Shown here in pieces: positions 42,256 through 52,819 of a stretch of 64,000 bases of DNA (positions within the stretch are counted from its first letter, which is position 1; every line of letters begins with the position of its first letter). The position numbers and the translations under genes are program-made. Below the pieces are notes generated by a model. It did not search any database. It was not told the DNA's origin and saw only the letters and a program-made list of their open reading frames with translations. Source of the stretch: UBA1450 sp964452355 (GTDB lineage: Bacteria; Patescibacteriota; Microgenomatia; UBA1406; GWC2-37-13); assembly GCA_964452355.1 (NCBI GenBank), contig CAYVKV010000007.1, forward strand, positions 1-64,000, written 5' to 3'.

Positions 42256-43302
42256 ATGCTTCTTTCAAAACTTCAGATAACCAATTTTCGAAATTTTTCC
42301 TCATCATTATTTGAATTTAGTCCAAATCTCACCTTGATCATTGGTGAAAATGCACGAGGGAAAACGAGCTTACTTGAAGCAGTTTACGCATCGGTTTATG
42401 GCACCGGCTTTCGCGAATCGCGAGAAATTGAGCTGATTTTATGGGATCAGGACGACTGTATCGTGGATGGACAGTTTATTGATGGTGATGTGAAGCAGCG
42501 CTTTCAGGTACGACTCCTCAAGACGGGAGAAACACGGGTTCAAAAAAAGTTTTATGTAAACAAAACAGTGAAGTCCGCACTCCAATATCGCAAAAATCAA
42601 ATGCAAGCGGTGCTTTTTGCGCCGGAGCAGATACGAATTATTACCGGTTCTCCCAGTCGAAAAAGAAGGTACTTTGATACGGTGATCTCTTCTGTTGATC
42701 ATGCGTACAAAAAATCTCTTCGAAGTTATGAAAATGCCTTGAGACGGCGAAACAAGGTGTTAGAGATTTATCAGAATGAATCAGATGCACTGAGAGAATT
42801 ATCCTATTGGAATGCGCTTGTGGTTGAGCATGGTATGGAGCTTACCAAAAAGAGAGCCTCATATATTCAGTTTTTAAACGATCATCCAAATGTTGAAGGG
42901 AAAGAGTTTCGAATAGAATACCATCCAAACAACATATCAATGCTCGTTTTGAGTGACGTTCTTTCAAAAGAGCTTCGTTTTAGACGAACGTTGGTCGGAC
43001 CGCAAAAAGATGATTTCGAAATATTTCTGAAAGGAGCGCAACATAATAATGTCAGTTTATATGGATCTCGCAGTGAACAGCGAATGGCAGTTTTTTGGTT
43101 AAAACTTAATGAACTGAAGTTGTTTGAAAAAGATTCTAAAGAAAAGCCACTGCTTCTTCTTGACGATATTTTTTCAGAGCTTGATGATCATAATCGAGAG
43201 CTTATCATGAAAATGATCAAGGATCATCAGACTATCGCAACAACTACAGAAGAAGATATTCAAAAAATTGCACAAATTCCAGAGGTGGTCATTGAGTTGT
43301 AG
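42256..43302 (+). CDS. recF: DNA replication and repair protein RecF
   Basis: 348 residues. The ABC-type ATPase starts LLSKLQITNFRNFSSSLFEF, with the Walker A loop GENARGKTS (about 31-39), then SPSRKRRYFDTVIS, the signature-like LYGSRSEQRMAVFWLKLNELKLF, and Walker B LLLLDDIFSELDDHNRE with the D-loop. It loads RecA at gapped DNA via RecOR. I chose ATG 42256, which gives the family N-terminus, over a GTG 24 bases earlier. A TATACT box (42247-42252) lies just before it. The gene is not next to dnaA/dnaN/gyrB here. Confidence 0.9.
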   Translation: MLLSKLQITNFRNFSSSLFEFSPNLTLIIGENARGKTSLLEAVYASVYGTGFRESREIELILWDQDDCIVDGQFIDGDVKQRFQVRLLKTGETRVQKKFYVNKTVKSALQYRKNQMQAVLFAPEQIRIITGSPSRKRRYFDTVISSVDHAYKKSLRSYENALRRRNKVLEIYQNESDALRELSYWNALVVEHGMELTKKRASYIQFLNDHPNVEGKEFRIEYHPNNISMLVLSDVLSKELRFRRTLVGPQKDDFEIFLKGAQHNNVSLYGSRSEQRMAVFWLKLNELKLFEKDSKEKPLLLLDDIFSELDDHNRELIMKMIKDHQTIATTTEEDIQKIAQIPEVVIEL

Positions 43303-43305
43303 AGA

Positions 43306-44145
43306 CTATTTCTTGAAGGCATGCAAATCATCATTTCTGGAAAATGTCACCGTCCGAATATGATTCAAATATTCTGATGAAAGTTTGTCTAATTCAGCTA
43401 AATTTCCATGCATTTTTGCTCGTTCCATATGTGTAAATATCCACCTAAGTTCTGGATCTGTAGGGAGCTGCGATTGCTTAAGGAATGAAATAAGATTGTC
43501 ATGTGGTGGATTATTTTCATCCACATATGCATATCCATGACGTGAAAATCGTTGAAGCCGCGCAAGTTCAATTCGATCAAACTCATCAAGTCCGGTTAAC
43601 CGTGGAGTTCCTCCATCCATTCCAGCTGCAAAAACCCATTTATTTGGAATTTCCTTAAATGGATGGATCCTTACATTTTGTGGAAGGGCTTGTGCAGCCT
43701 GTGCGAGAGAATGAGGTTTGTGAAATGCAGGATATATTTCAATTTGCTGACCGGGAGTGAGTCCGCTAAAAACTGAAGCGGTGCCTGCGTCATCCAAAAT
43801 ATCTTCAGGATAAATAAATGTTTGACTCTCGGTAAAGCCAACATTTGCAACCCTTACGATTTGTCCTGATGCGGTGTGACCACTTTTTGACGTAGTGAGG
43901 AAAAACGTTCGATCAAGAATTTGCTGAGCAAGCCCTGGCTCTGACTGAAAACATTTCAAAATAAAAGGGAGTGGAGCTGCTGCTCCCATAAGAGCAATTC
44001 CAACTCGAAATTCTTCGCGAGTCTTGAGGAGAGTTCGAAGTCGATCAGCAACCATTTCTCCATGAAGAGTCAGGTGTTCTTCAAGATGAGCCATACCTTC
44101 TACGGGTTCAATCTCAGGGGGCATATTGAAAGGATATTCGATCAT
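43306..44145 (-). CDS. Phosphoribosyltransferase-like protein
   Basis: 279 residues. IYPEDILDDAGTASVFSGL fits the PRPP-binding loop of type I phosphoribosyltransferases (hydrophobic-x-EDhhDxxGT), and the upstream VGIALMGAAAPLPFILKCF fits the preceding strand-helix. The substrate cannot be deduced, and the C-terminal ~100 residues are not familiar. A TATAAT box lies five bases before the start on the minus strand. It converges on recF with three bases between stops. Confidence 0.6.
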   Translation of the reverse strand: MIEYPFNMPPEIEPVEGMAHLEEHLTLHGEMVADRLRTLLKTREEFRVGIALMGAAAPLPFILKCFQSEPGLAQQILDRTFFLTTSKSGHTASGQIVRVANVGFTESQTFIYPEDILDDAGTASVFSGLTPGQQIEIYPAFHKPHSLAQAAQALPQNVRIHPFKEIPNKWVFAAGMDGGTPRLTGLDEFDRIELARLQRFSRHGYAYVDENNPPHDNLISFLKQSQLPTDPELRWIFTHMERAKMHGNLAELDKLSSEYLNHIRTVTFSRNDDLHAFKK

Positions 44146-44272
44146 ATCCTATTATAATTTATTTAATTAAGAAAGCGAATAGTTAATTTAATTTATGAAT
44201 AAATGATGTGTACGAACAAAAAAAGCATTTTTAGGAAGCATTTAAGATATATTGATATAATATAAGTTGTAA

Positions 44273-44289
44273 GGAGAGGTGACAGAGTG
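44273..44289 (+). repeat. Duplicated 5' end of tRNA-Ser
   Basis: GGAGAGGTGACAGAGTG is identical to the first 17 bases of the tRNA-Ser gene at 44610-44626, and the preceding A is shared too. After one mismatch, CCG also matches. It lies 337 bases upstream of the intact gene with the GIY-YIG gene between, so it is a truncated tRNA copy. Confidence 0.85.
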
Positions 44290-44343
44290 CCCGCTCAGCT
44301 CCTTGCAGGATTGAGCGGGTCCGCTCAACTTTAGTCTGAGCGG
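44290..44343 (+). repeat. Tandem hairpins upstream of the GIY-YIG gene
   Basis: CCCGCTCA (44290-44297) pairs with TGAGCGGG (44312-44319), and CCGCTCA (44321-44327) pairs with TGAGCGG (44337-44343). The four arms are the same sequence, so they can also pair crosswise. They fill the space between the tRNA fragment and the GIY-YIG start and probably belong to the mobile unit. Confidence 0.7.
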
Positions 44344-44354
44344 AGCTGAATTAT

Positions 44355-44585
44355 ATGTATTACGTTTATATCTTAAAAAGCAAGAAGGACAATAAACACT
44401 ATATTGGCTCAACACATGATTTGAAAAGAAGATTTAACGAACATCAATTAGGTAAGGTCGAATCGACAAAATCAAGAAGACCGTTATTAATAGAATATTA
44501 TGAAGCATATCGTAATAAAGAATTAGCCACCAGACAAGAATTATTATATAAAACGGGGCAAGGAAGAAGAATTTTGAAAAAAAGA

Positions 44586-44606
<21 letters not shown>
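44355..44606 (+). CDS. GIY-YIG single-domain endonuclease
   Basis: 83 residues. YYVYILKSKKDNKHYIGSTHDLKRRFNEH gives the GIY-YIG core as Y-V-Y ... Y-I-G with the catalytic arginine in LKRRF. EYYEAYRNKELATRQELLYKTGQGRR carries the catalytic glutamate, and KKRL ends the domain. Such small proteins are often stand-alone homing-type nucleases. Here it is enclosed by a tRNA-Ser fragment and the tRNA-Ser gene, which starts four bases after its stop. Its 3' end overlaps the antisense recombinase frame. Confidence 0.9.
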
Positions 44607-46210
<1,604 letters not shown>

Positions 46211-46214
<4 letters not shown>

Positions 46215-46537
46215 GGTTCATTTATTACTTCTTTTAAAGTTAGCCCTTTAAATACATCTTTCTCATACTCATTAAGCCAGGTATCAATAAGAAATTGAAA
46301 TTCTGTCACGACTGTTTCTATTTGTTCATTAGAAAGTGTCTGAGCTGTTTCTCCCAGAAGTTGTCTTGTTCGAGTAAATTTATTTTCTTCGCTTTGCTTT
46401 GGGAAAGCTCTATTCAGAACGTTTTGTAGGGAATCAGATATAGGTTTATAGGCAGGGATTTGATAAGAAGGCTGAGTTTCAGTAATAACTTCTTGTTCTA
46501 GTGTTAATTCTCTTGTATTAAAAAGTGATGTTTCCAT
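46211..46537 (-). CDS. Small acidic protein encoded before the serine recombinase
   Basis: 108 residues, no family recognised, no membrane helix. It is acidic and helical in its second half (TRQLLGETAQTLSNEQIETVVTEFQFLIDTWL). Its stop overlaps the recombinase start by ATGA, so the two are translated together. It may be a recombination directionality factor or partner, which is a guess from position. A TAAGAT box lies two bases before the start and overlaps the operator region shared with the XRE gene. Confidence 0.6.
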
Positions 46538-46545
46538 AATCTTAA

Positions 46546-46588
46546 AACTATCGATATATAGATAGTATATATCTAAATAACGATAGTT
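46546..46588. promoter_or_regulatory. Repeated operator-like half-sites between recombinase operon and XRE gene
   Basis: AACTATCG (46546-46553), GATAGT (46561-46566) and CGATAGTT (46581-46588) form nested inverted repeats of one half-site between the divergent genes. This suits binding by the dimeric XRE protein and repression of both directions. Confidence 0.55.
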
Positions 46589-46605
46589 GTCAAGTGTATT
46601 TATTC

Positions 46606-46794
46606 ATGGAATTAGATCGTAGTAAAAAAATCGAAAAGTTACGCAGTTCTAAGGAAGAAGTAGCAAACGCCATTGGGATATCTGTAACTTATTATGCAGG
46701 TATCGAACGTGGAGAAGAAAATCCAACATTTGCCGTAATAGAGAATATTTGCATAGCACTTAAAGTAAAATCGTCAGAAGTATTACCGTTTTAA
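46606..46794 (+). CDS. Small XRE-family (Cro/C1-type) regulator
   Basis: 62 residues from ATG 46606. It is a single helix-turn-helix domain: KKIEKLRSSKEEVANAIGISVTYYAGIERGEENPTFAVIENICIALKVKSSEVL. It is the only plus-strand gene in the region and is divergent from the recombinase operon, with palindromic half-sites in between, so it likely controls integration or excision genes. Confidence 0.88.
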   Translation: MELDRSKKIEKLRSSKEEVANAIGISVTYYAGIERGEENPTFAVIENICIALKVKSSEVLPF

Positions 46795-46809
46795 AACTTT
46801 TGCATCGTT

Positions 46810-48522
46810 TTAGGCATTTTCTATTCTGAACAATTTATCATTCTGCGACAGTTTAACTACAAAATACTCTTCGTTATCTAACTCTTTAGGTAGTTTATCT
46901 TTTAATATCGAGGCAACAAACTGTATACCGTTATCATTAACCAAATAGGCAATTTTAACTAGCTGGTTATCATGCATTAATTCTTTTTTATCATTTAATA
47001 TAAAGTGCATCGAAGAAATGTTTTCTTCGTCAGCAAAAAGTATATATGCTATATCAAAACATGAAATTTCTCCCTGCTTTTTTCCAGAGCTTAAATTAGT
47101 ATTAAATGCGCTAAATTTATAAAGCTTCTGTCCGTTTTTATTAGTTATAATATCGTATTTTAAAGCGTACTTCTCTCCATAAAGCTTGTCTGAAATTGAA
47201 GAAAAATATTTGTTAAATTTATTTAATTGTGTTTGAACTGTTTTTTCAAAATCTACCGAGAATAATTCTTCGTCAATTACGCTCAAATCCTTATTGTATT
47301 TATCAATACTATCTTCAACTTCCCTTAGCTGTTTGATAACACTCTCATATTCACCTTTTTTTCTAAACTGCTCGTTTAATTTTGATATCAAATCTTCAAG
47401 TTCCTCATAAGAATCACTCTTTGCAATTATGGACGAAAACCCCTCCTCTTCTGTCAAAAGTCTTTTTAATTCTTGGTCTCTTTTAGTAATATTTTTTTCT
47501 AATTCAGGAAGGTCTTTTATAATAAATTTAACCTTCTCGTCAGTCATTTTATTGTGGTAATCCACCAAGTCATTAAATGTCTTTTGAATAGTACTTATTT
47601 GGCTTGTTGCCTGTTGATATATCTCTTTTAGCTGTTGAAGGTCAATATTTGCCTTATTTGCATTCAGAGCTTCTTTAGCTTCATTAATTAAATCTTTTCT
47701 TAGCCTTAATTTACTTATTTCTGAACTAACATTATTAATTTGATATTTAACCTTATTGAGGTTATTAAGGTCTGCTTCAAAGTTTTTATTTAAATTAAGA
47801 TTAGACTTGACTGCATTTAGCTTCTCAATTTCATCATTTACTAGAGATAAAGCTGTTTCATAAGCTGTCTTTGTTTGTTGTTTTTCAAGTCGTTTTTTAT
47901 AAGTATTTTCTTGCTGTATTTTTATTAATATTTCTTGGCGTGACTTTCCATCGCTGAATTCACAACCGAACATGAATAAATATAAAGTTTCATATTCAGC
48001 ATCACTTGTGTATTTATCTAGCGTTTTTAAAGTATTATTAATGTTTTCATCTTTATAACGGATATTATGAGAAATGAGCTGTCTAAATGTTGGTTTTTCA
48101 GCTTGGTGTTCGGGAAAAACTAAATTAGATAACTTCATCTCAAATTCATCGACAGTTAAATCTTCACCATTAATCCTACGTATAGTGTCTTTCTTTGCCA
48201 AGAAGTTTCTCTCGATAACAATTTCTTTTGTAGCTGGGTAGTTTAGGTCTTCACCGAGAACGAGAGTTATCAAAACCTGATTATCAATAAGGAAGTCTTT
48301 TACTAGCTTATATTCATCTTTCTTAGTTTCTGGGTCGATATATATCTGTCTAGGGTCTGCACCTAAGCAGAAATCAATTAGTTTTAAAACTGTTGTCTTG
48401 CCCACATTATTACCAGTAATTTGTTCGGCACTCTCGTCCACGATTAGATTAATTCCTTTACGGAATGTAATATTACGGATATTTTTTCCTTCAGCAGATA
48501 TGGTTAGACTTTTTAAATACAT
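46810..48522 (-). CDS. ABC-3C system ATPase (DUF2326, SMC-like)
   Basis: 570 residues. Walker A is GNNVGKTTVLKLIDFCLGAD (about 37-56). A long coiled coil spans about 205-455, and the C-terminal ATPase half carries SSGKKQGEISCFDIAYILFADE (signature and Walker B region of the DUF2326 type) and HFILNDKKELMHDNQL. In ABC three-component systems the DUF2326 ATPase acts as a sensor that activates the effector. The start overlaps the middle-component gene by 10 bases. Confidence 0.85.
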   Translation of the reverse strand: MYLKSLTISAEGKNIRNITFRKGINLIVDESAEQITGNNVGKTTVLKLIDFCLGADPRQIYIDPETKKDEYKLVKDFLIDNQVLITLVLGEDLNYPATKEIVIERNFLAKKDTIRRINGEDLTVDEFEMKLSNLVFPEHQAEKPTFRQLISHNIRYKDENINNTLKTLDKYTSDAEYETLYLFMFGCEFSDGKSRQEILIKIQQENTYKKRLEKQQTKTAYETALSLVNDEIEKLNAVKSNLNLNKNFEADLNNLNKVKYQINNVSSEISKLRLRKDLINEAKEALNANKANIDLQQLKEIYQQATSQISTIQKTFNDLVDYHNKMTDEKVKFIIKDLPELEKNITKRDQELKRLLTEEEGFSSIIAKSDSYEELEDLISKLNEQFRKKGEYESVIKQLREVEDSIDKYNKDLSVIDEELFSVDFEKTVQTQLNKFNKYFSSISDKLYGEKYALKYDIITNKNGQKLYKFSAFNTNLSSGKKQGEISCFDIAYILFADEENISSMHFILNDKKELMHDNQLVKIAYLVNDNGIQFVASILKDKLPKELDNEEYFVVKLSQNDKLFRIENA

Positions 48523-48740
48523 AATTCGATATTCCCGTCACTATTTAATATGACAAGATTTAATAAAAACAACCAATCTAAACACAATACGAAAACTGGA
48601 AAGGTCATATTCTTCTGTTGTTTTACGTTTGCATATAAATCCAGCATACTTTGTGTTTTCTGCCCCTGCAAAGTTTTAAGTACAAACGCCCCGTTGTAAT
48701 AAATACTTTGTTGTGGATGGATATTATCAGGTATTAGCAT
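48513..48740 (-). CDS. ABC-3C middle component
   Basis: 75 residues from the ATG at 48740: MLIPDNIHPQQSIYYNGAFVLKTLQ, then a helical part and LDWLFLLNLVILNSDGNIELCI at the end, the winged-helix-like pattern of small ABC-3C middle components. It lies between the SMEK and DUF2326 genes with overlaps on both sides, exactly where a middle component is expected. The start was chosen so that the overlap with the SMEK gene stays short. Confidence 0.7.
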   Translation of the reverse strand: MLIPDNIHPQQSIYYNGAFVLKTLQGQKTQSMLDLYANVKQQKNMTFPVFVLCLDWLFLLNLVILNSDGNIELCI

Positions 48741-49692
48741 ATTTATAACCCTCTGGGTTCTCAAAAATTTTGCAACGAATAAATGCGTCAACTACGATAA
48801 TATTGATACAAATTTCTAATTCATCAATTGGTATTCGAGTAAAGTTAGCACTTTCAAGCACGTAGTTTTGTACTTCATCAATAACTAAAAAGAACAACTC
48901 ATCATCACTTTTTATTGCTTTGTTTCTTAAGTAGATAGTTCTCATCTTATTCAAAACTGAATTACTCTTATTCACACCTTGCGAGTCAAACTCGGAATAA
49001 ATTTTATCTAGTCTTGGGTGATACGTGCCATAGTCGTTAATTACAGCACCCGCATCCTTAAGGTTGTTAAAGCTTATTTTACGGTCTATCTCGAAACTAT
49101 TAGTAACTAAACCATCTGTCTTTGCCCAGTCTTCTTTTGCCAAAATGTTTACAATCGTGGCTAGGTTTGAATCAAGCTTTACTACATCTACCTCGTCACC
49201 CAGTTCTGCTTTGATAAAATTATAAATCTTTTTTTGGGAACCTATATCTCGTCCTTTTATATAAGTGAGAATAGAAATAGTATCTAAAATATCTGTGGCT
49301 GGATTGAAAATAACAGCGTGGGGGTTTTTAAAGTTTTTTTTTCTCAAATCATAGGCATCTTTTGCGATTGAAATGAATTTAAAAGTATATTCTGGGTATT
49401 CTGTTATTTTGCCTTTTTCTAAGCAATCCTCAACCTTTTCTTTAGTACACGTTGCAGAAATCTGTATCACAAGAGAATTACCATCACAAACTAAATCGAT
49501 TGCCTCTACATTCTGCAACTCTTCATTTAAATTTTTTACGTCCCAGCCATATAGTTCCTTACAAAAATGTTTATAAAAGTCTTCTGAATGATTGTGTAAT
49601 TGAAGATGATTAAGTTTGCCTGTACTAGTGATCCTTAGTGCAAGTAGGTTCAAATGCTTTTCAATATAATCAAAATAGGCAGTACGATTCAT
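48727..49692 (-). CDS. SMEK-domain effector of the ABC-3C system
   Basis: 321 residues. The N-terminal ~110 residues fit the SMEK domain, a restriction-endonuclease-like module: LLALRITSTGKLNHLQLHNH, EDFYKHFCKELYGWDVKNL, then EAIDLVCDGNSLVIQISAT with the D...QxS spacing at the presumed active site. The C-terminal part is probably the platform that contacts the ATPase. First gene of the three-gene operon. The expected role is to cut nucleic acid when the ATPase senses infection. Confidence 0.78.
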   Translation of the reverse strand: MNRTAYFDYIEKHLNLLALRITSTGKLNHLQLHNHSEDFYKHFCKELYGWDVKNLNEELQNVEAIDLVCDGNSLVIQISATCTKEKVEDCLEKGKITEYPEYTFKFISIAKDAYDLRKKNFKNPHAVIFNPATDILDTISILTYIKGRDIGSQKKIYNFIKAELGDEVDVVKLDSNLATIVNILAKEDWAKTDGLVTNSFEIDRKISFNNLKDAGAVINDYGTYHPRLDKIYSEFDSQGVNKSNSVLNKMRTIYLRNKAIKSDDELFFLVIDEVQNYVLESANFTRIPIDELEICINIIVVDAFIRCKIFENPEGYKYANT

Positions 49693-50051
49693 AGAATTAT
49701 TGTACCAACTTTAACCAACATAAGTACAGACAATGAGTCCCACCATTGAGACACTCTGACCTATTTATTACACTGAGAAACAGACCAAATGATAGTTTTT
49801 ATTAGAAAGGTTGAAGTTTACCTGCGTCAATTTTAAGAGTTCCCTGGGATAAAGGTGATCAATTGCGCCCACAATCTCATTGGATTGCCAATCCGCCGAT
49901 TTCCTCTATTAGAAGTCCATCGCTAGTTTTGCTATCAATTTTTTCACATTCCAATTGTACCAAGAAAGTACTGAGTAGATTAGAAATTGAATTTCCCTTC
50001 CCATTCCCGATAGGCTTTGATATACTCCAATCATAAATTGCCCTGATTTAT
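49693..50051. other. 359-base intergenic region, no gene seen
   Basis: It separates the divergent ABC-3C operon and conjugation-type ATPase gene. I see a 13-base palindrome GGATTGCCAATCC (49882-49894) without a T tail and a TATACT box (50021-50026) that could start the plus-strand gene with a ~19-base leader. No RNA gene is recognisable. Confidence 0.6.
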
Positions 50052-52730
50052 ATGGAAAATATAAACTGGTCTGATGTAATCCCACCAACCCTTGCCCAAC
50101 TAATTTTAATAGGAACAACTATTTCGTGGGTTACTGTAGTTTTTTTAGTCACTTCTCTTTTTTTTATCGGTCTTATTATTCTTAAATACTTGCAGTTTAA
50201 AAAGTCACTACAAGGATCGTATGTCTTATTAGAAATAAAACCTCCCTCTATTTCATTACAGTCTGCATTTACTACTAAGCAATTATTCACTATTCTCCAT
50301 TCGCTTGATTCAAAACCGACACTTTTAGACAGGTTGCTCAAAAATAAGATGCTCATTAGCTATGAAATAGTATCAAGCAGAAGTGAGGGAATCCGATACA
50401 TAATCTACACACCAAAAGAAAATGTTTCGATCCTTCGCAAAAACTTGCTTTCGTACCTTCCCGGTATTGAGATTCAAGAAATATCCGACTACTTGCCAAA
50501 ATCTTTAGCAGAGTTAGAAAGTAAAAAATATTCGTATACTGAATTTAAACTTAAAAACTCATACGTTCTTCCATTAAAAGAACAGGGAGTACTTGGCGAA
50601 CACGATCCAATTGCATATATCACTGGACAAATGACAAAACTAGAGCCAGATGAGTTAATCACTTTGCAATTGGTCACTTCTCCTGTAACGCCAGTCTATC
50701 ATGGGAAAATTGCAGATTATTTATTTAAATTACAAAAAAGAATTTACGAAGGGAAAGAAATTGTTTCCTACATTCAAAATGGTTCTCTTAGTAAGATTTT
50801 ACATTCTTTAAAAGTTGTTCCTCTTTTTATTTTTGATCTTTTTGTACTTCTTCTAAAAGACCTTACTAAATGGGTTATGGATTTTACAATGGCATCGCCA
50901 AAATATCCAAGCAAATATATTCTTGAGCAAGAAAAGGTTACTAATGATCAAATAATTGAACTAACTCCAAAACAAAGTGAGATACAAGAGATTGTAGAGT
51001 CAAAAATTAATCAAGATTTATTTGAGGTAACTATGCGACTTTTAGTTGTTGGAACTTATAAAAATAATATTGAGCTTAGAAAAAAGGGAATTATAGGAAA
51101 CTTTGCAACATATACCAATCTTAGCTATCAGGCTCTTAAGGTTAAGTCAACATATTTTAATTCACTCTTTACCAAATTAAACTTTTTACGTCTCAAGTAT
51201 CGATTGTTCTCGTTTACTTCTAATCCAATCTTTTCAGTATCAGAACTTTCAACAATTTATCACTTTCCATTTACACTAACTACACAAACCGAGGACTTAC
51301 AATCAATAAAATCATCACACCTACCAGCACCAATTAGTCTTAAAAATCCGACAAACCTTGATATCGTATTTGCTCACAATATTCATGGTGAAAGCATTAC
51401 CCCAATAGGATTAACGATAGAAGAAAGACGAAGGCACATGTACCTAATCGGTGCAACTGGTATGGGCAAAACCACACTTTTACTACAAATGATCTATCAA
51501 GATATAAAAAATGGCAAAGGTGTAGCGATAATGGATCCGCATGGAGATTTAGCCACCCGACTAATTGGCGTTATTCCGCAAAACAGGCTTGAAGATGTAA
51601 TTTACTTTAACCCGTATGATCTTGAGTTTCCTATTGGTTTAAATGTTTTACAAATGACAGAAGGTTTATCTGATGTTGAAAAGGAAAGAGAAAAAGATCT
51701 GATTGTTTCAAGCCTTATCTCCGTATTTTTAAAGCTTTATCCATCTAACACAGCTAGACCTAGAATGGAGCATGTTCTTAGAAATACTATTCTAGCCATT
51801 CTTTCAACAGAAAAACCAACATTACTTACTGCATATAAAATGCTTGTTGATAAAAACTTGAGAGATAATATTGTTTCCAAACTTGAAGACCCCTTACTAA
51901 AAGAATTTTGGGAGAAAGAATTTAAAGGTTTTGGAAGTTTCCAAAGAGCTGAGCTTATTTCTCCAATCACCAATAAACTCGGCAGATTTTTTACAACCAA
52001 AACAACCAGAAATATTCTCACTCAAGAAAATAGCAAACTTGATTTTGACGACATTATGAACAATAAAAAGATTCTTATTTGTGATCTATCAAAAGGGAAA
52101 ATAGGTGAGGATATTTCTTCATTTTTAGGAAGCCTACTCATTCTCAAGCTTCAGTTAGCTGCATTAAACCGAGTTCATATACCACAAGATAAGCGTGAAG
52201 ATTTTTTTCTGTATATCGATGAGTTTCAAAACTTTGCCACTATGACTTTTGCCCAGATTTTATCGGAGGCGCGCAAATATAGGCTTGATACCATACTTGC
52301 TCATCAAACTATCTCACAAATTGAAGATAAGGATCTACTAAAGGTAATTTTAGCTAATGTAGGTACTGTTGTTTCATATAGAACAAGTAATCCAACAGAT
52401 GAGGATTTTATCCTTCCCTTGTTTGCTCCGCACGTAAAAGAGCATCAAATAGCCAATCTACCGTCATTTAATTTTTACATTAAAATTCATGGAGTATCTT
52501 CCCAAGATGCTTTTACTGGTAGTACCTATGACTTTACAACTCCAAAAGATGAAAAAATTCAACAAACAGTGATCAAAACTTCAAGAACTAAATATGGTGC
52601 AGATGCTGAAACCCTAAAAAAGCTAGACGAGAAACTAAAGGTAGTCGTACCTGCAACAAAGACCCAAAAGTCAAAACAAAAGCAAACTAAACAGAGCAAA
52701 AAGGGTGAATCAGAACGAAAATCGATATGA
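50052..52730 (+). CDS. Conjugation-type (TraG/TraD/VirD4-like) DNA-transfer ATPase
   Basis: 892 residues. Two N-terminal membrane helices (about 10-45) and a long middle part precede the motor domain with Walker A LIGATGMGKTTLLLQ (about residue 467), GVAIMDPHGDLA, Walker B LYIDEFQNFA and the helix ARKYRLDTILAHQTISQ, as in type IV coupling proteins. It would pump DNA or couple it to a secretion channel. The tail is lysine/glutamine-rich. It is paired with the replication-relaxation gene, an arrangement typical of mobile elements in this lineage. Confidence 0.85.
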   Translation: MENINWSDVIPPTLAQLILIGTTISWVTVVFLVTSLFFIGLIILKYLQFKKSLQGSYVLLEIKPPSISLQSAFTTKQLFTILHSLDSKPTLLDRLLKNKMLISYEIVSSRSEGIRYIIYTPKENVSILRKNLLSYLPGIEIQEISDYLPKSLAELESKKYSYTEFKLKNSYVLPLKEQGVLGEHDPIAYITGQMTKLEPDELITLQLVTSPVTPVYHGKIADYLFKLQKRIYEGKEIVSYIQNGSLSKILHSLKVVPLFIFDLFVLLLKDLTKWVMDFTMASPKYPSKYILEQEKVTNDQIIELTPKQSEIQEIVESKINQDLFEVTMRLLVVGTYKNNIELRKKGIIGNFATYTNLSYQALKVKSTYFNSLFTKLNFLRLKYRLFSFTSNPIFSVSELSTIYHFPFTLTTQTEDLQSIKSSHLPAPISLKNPTNLDIVFAHNIHGESITPIGLTIEERRRHMYLIGATGMGKTTLLLQMIYQDIKNGKGVAIMDPHGDLATRLIGVIPQNRLEDVIYFNPYDLEFPIGLNVLQMTEGLSDVEKEREKDLIVSSLISVFLKLYPSNTARPRMEHVLRNTILAILSTEKPTLLTAYKMLVDKNLRDNIVSKLEDPLLKEFWEKEFKGFGSFQRAELISPITNKLGRFFTTKTTRNILTQENSKLDFDDIMNNKKILICDLSKGKIGEDISSFLGSLLILKLQLAALNRVHIPQDKREDFFLYIDEFQNFATMTFAQILSEARKYRLDTILAHQTISQIEDKDLLKVILANVGTVVSYRTSNPTDEDFILPLFAPHVKEHQIANLPSFNFYIKIHGVSSQDAFTGSTYDFTTPKDEKIQQTVIKTSRTKYGADAETLKKLDEKLKVVVPATKTQKSKQKQTKQSKKGESERKSI

Positions 52731-52734
52731 TATT

Positions 52735-52755
52735 TTGTGTTAGCAGCTAACACAA
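52735..52755 (+). terminator. Hairpin terminator after the coupling ATPase
   Basis: TTGTGTTAG, CAG loop, CTAACACAA, followed by TTTAATTTG. Perfect 9-bp stem four bases after the stop. Confidence 0.75.
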
Positions 52756-52819
52756 TTTAATTTGAGTATTGCTTGATATAATAGGAAAAACAAAATATTT
52801 TTTGTACTCTTTATTCCTT

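Noticed and set aside
49882..49894. GGATTGCCAATCC palindrome in the intergenic region, also matched (as reverse complement) in the repeat part of the clpC-like gene
   Set aside because: Thirteen bases, self-complementary, and the clpC copies are explained by the repeated codons for GIGNPP. I see no flanking similarity that would make it an attachment site.
49693..50051. Second attachment site of the serine-recombinase element
   Set aside because: I looked for a repeat of the tRNA-Ser 3' end here and further right and found none. Serine recombinases need only a two-base core, so the far end cannot be set from this sequence alone.
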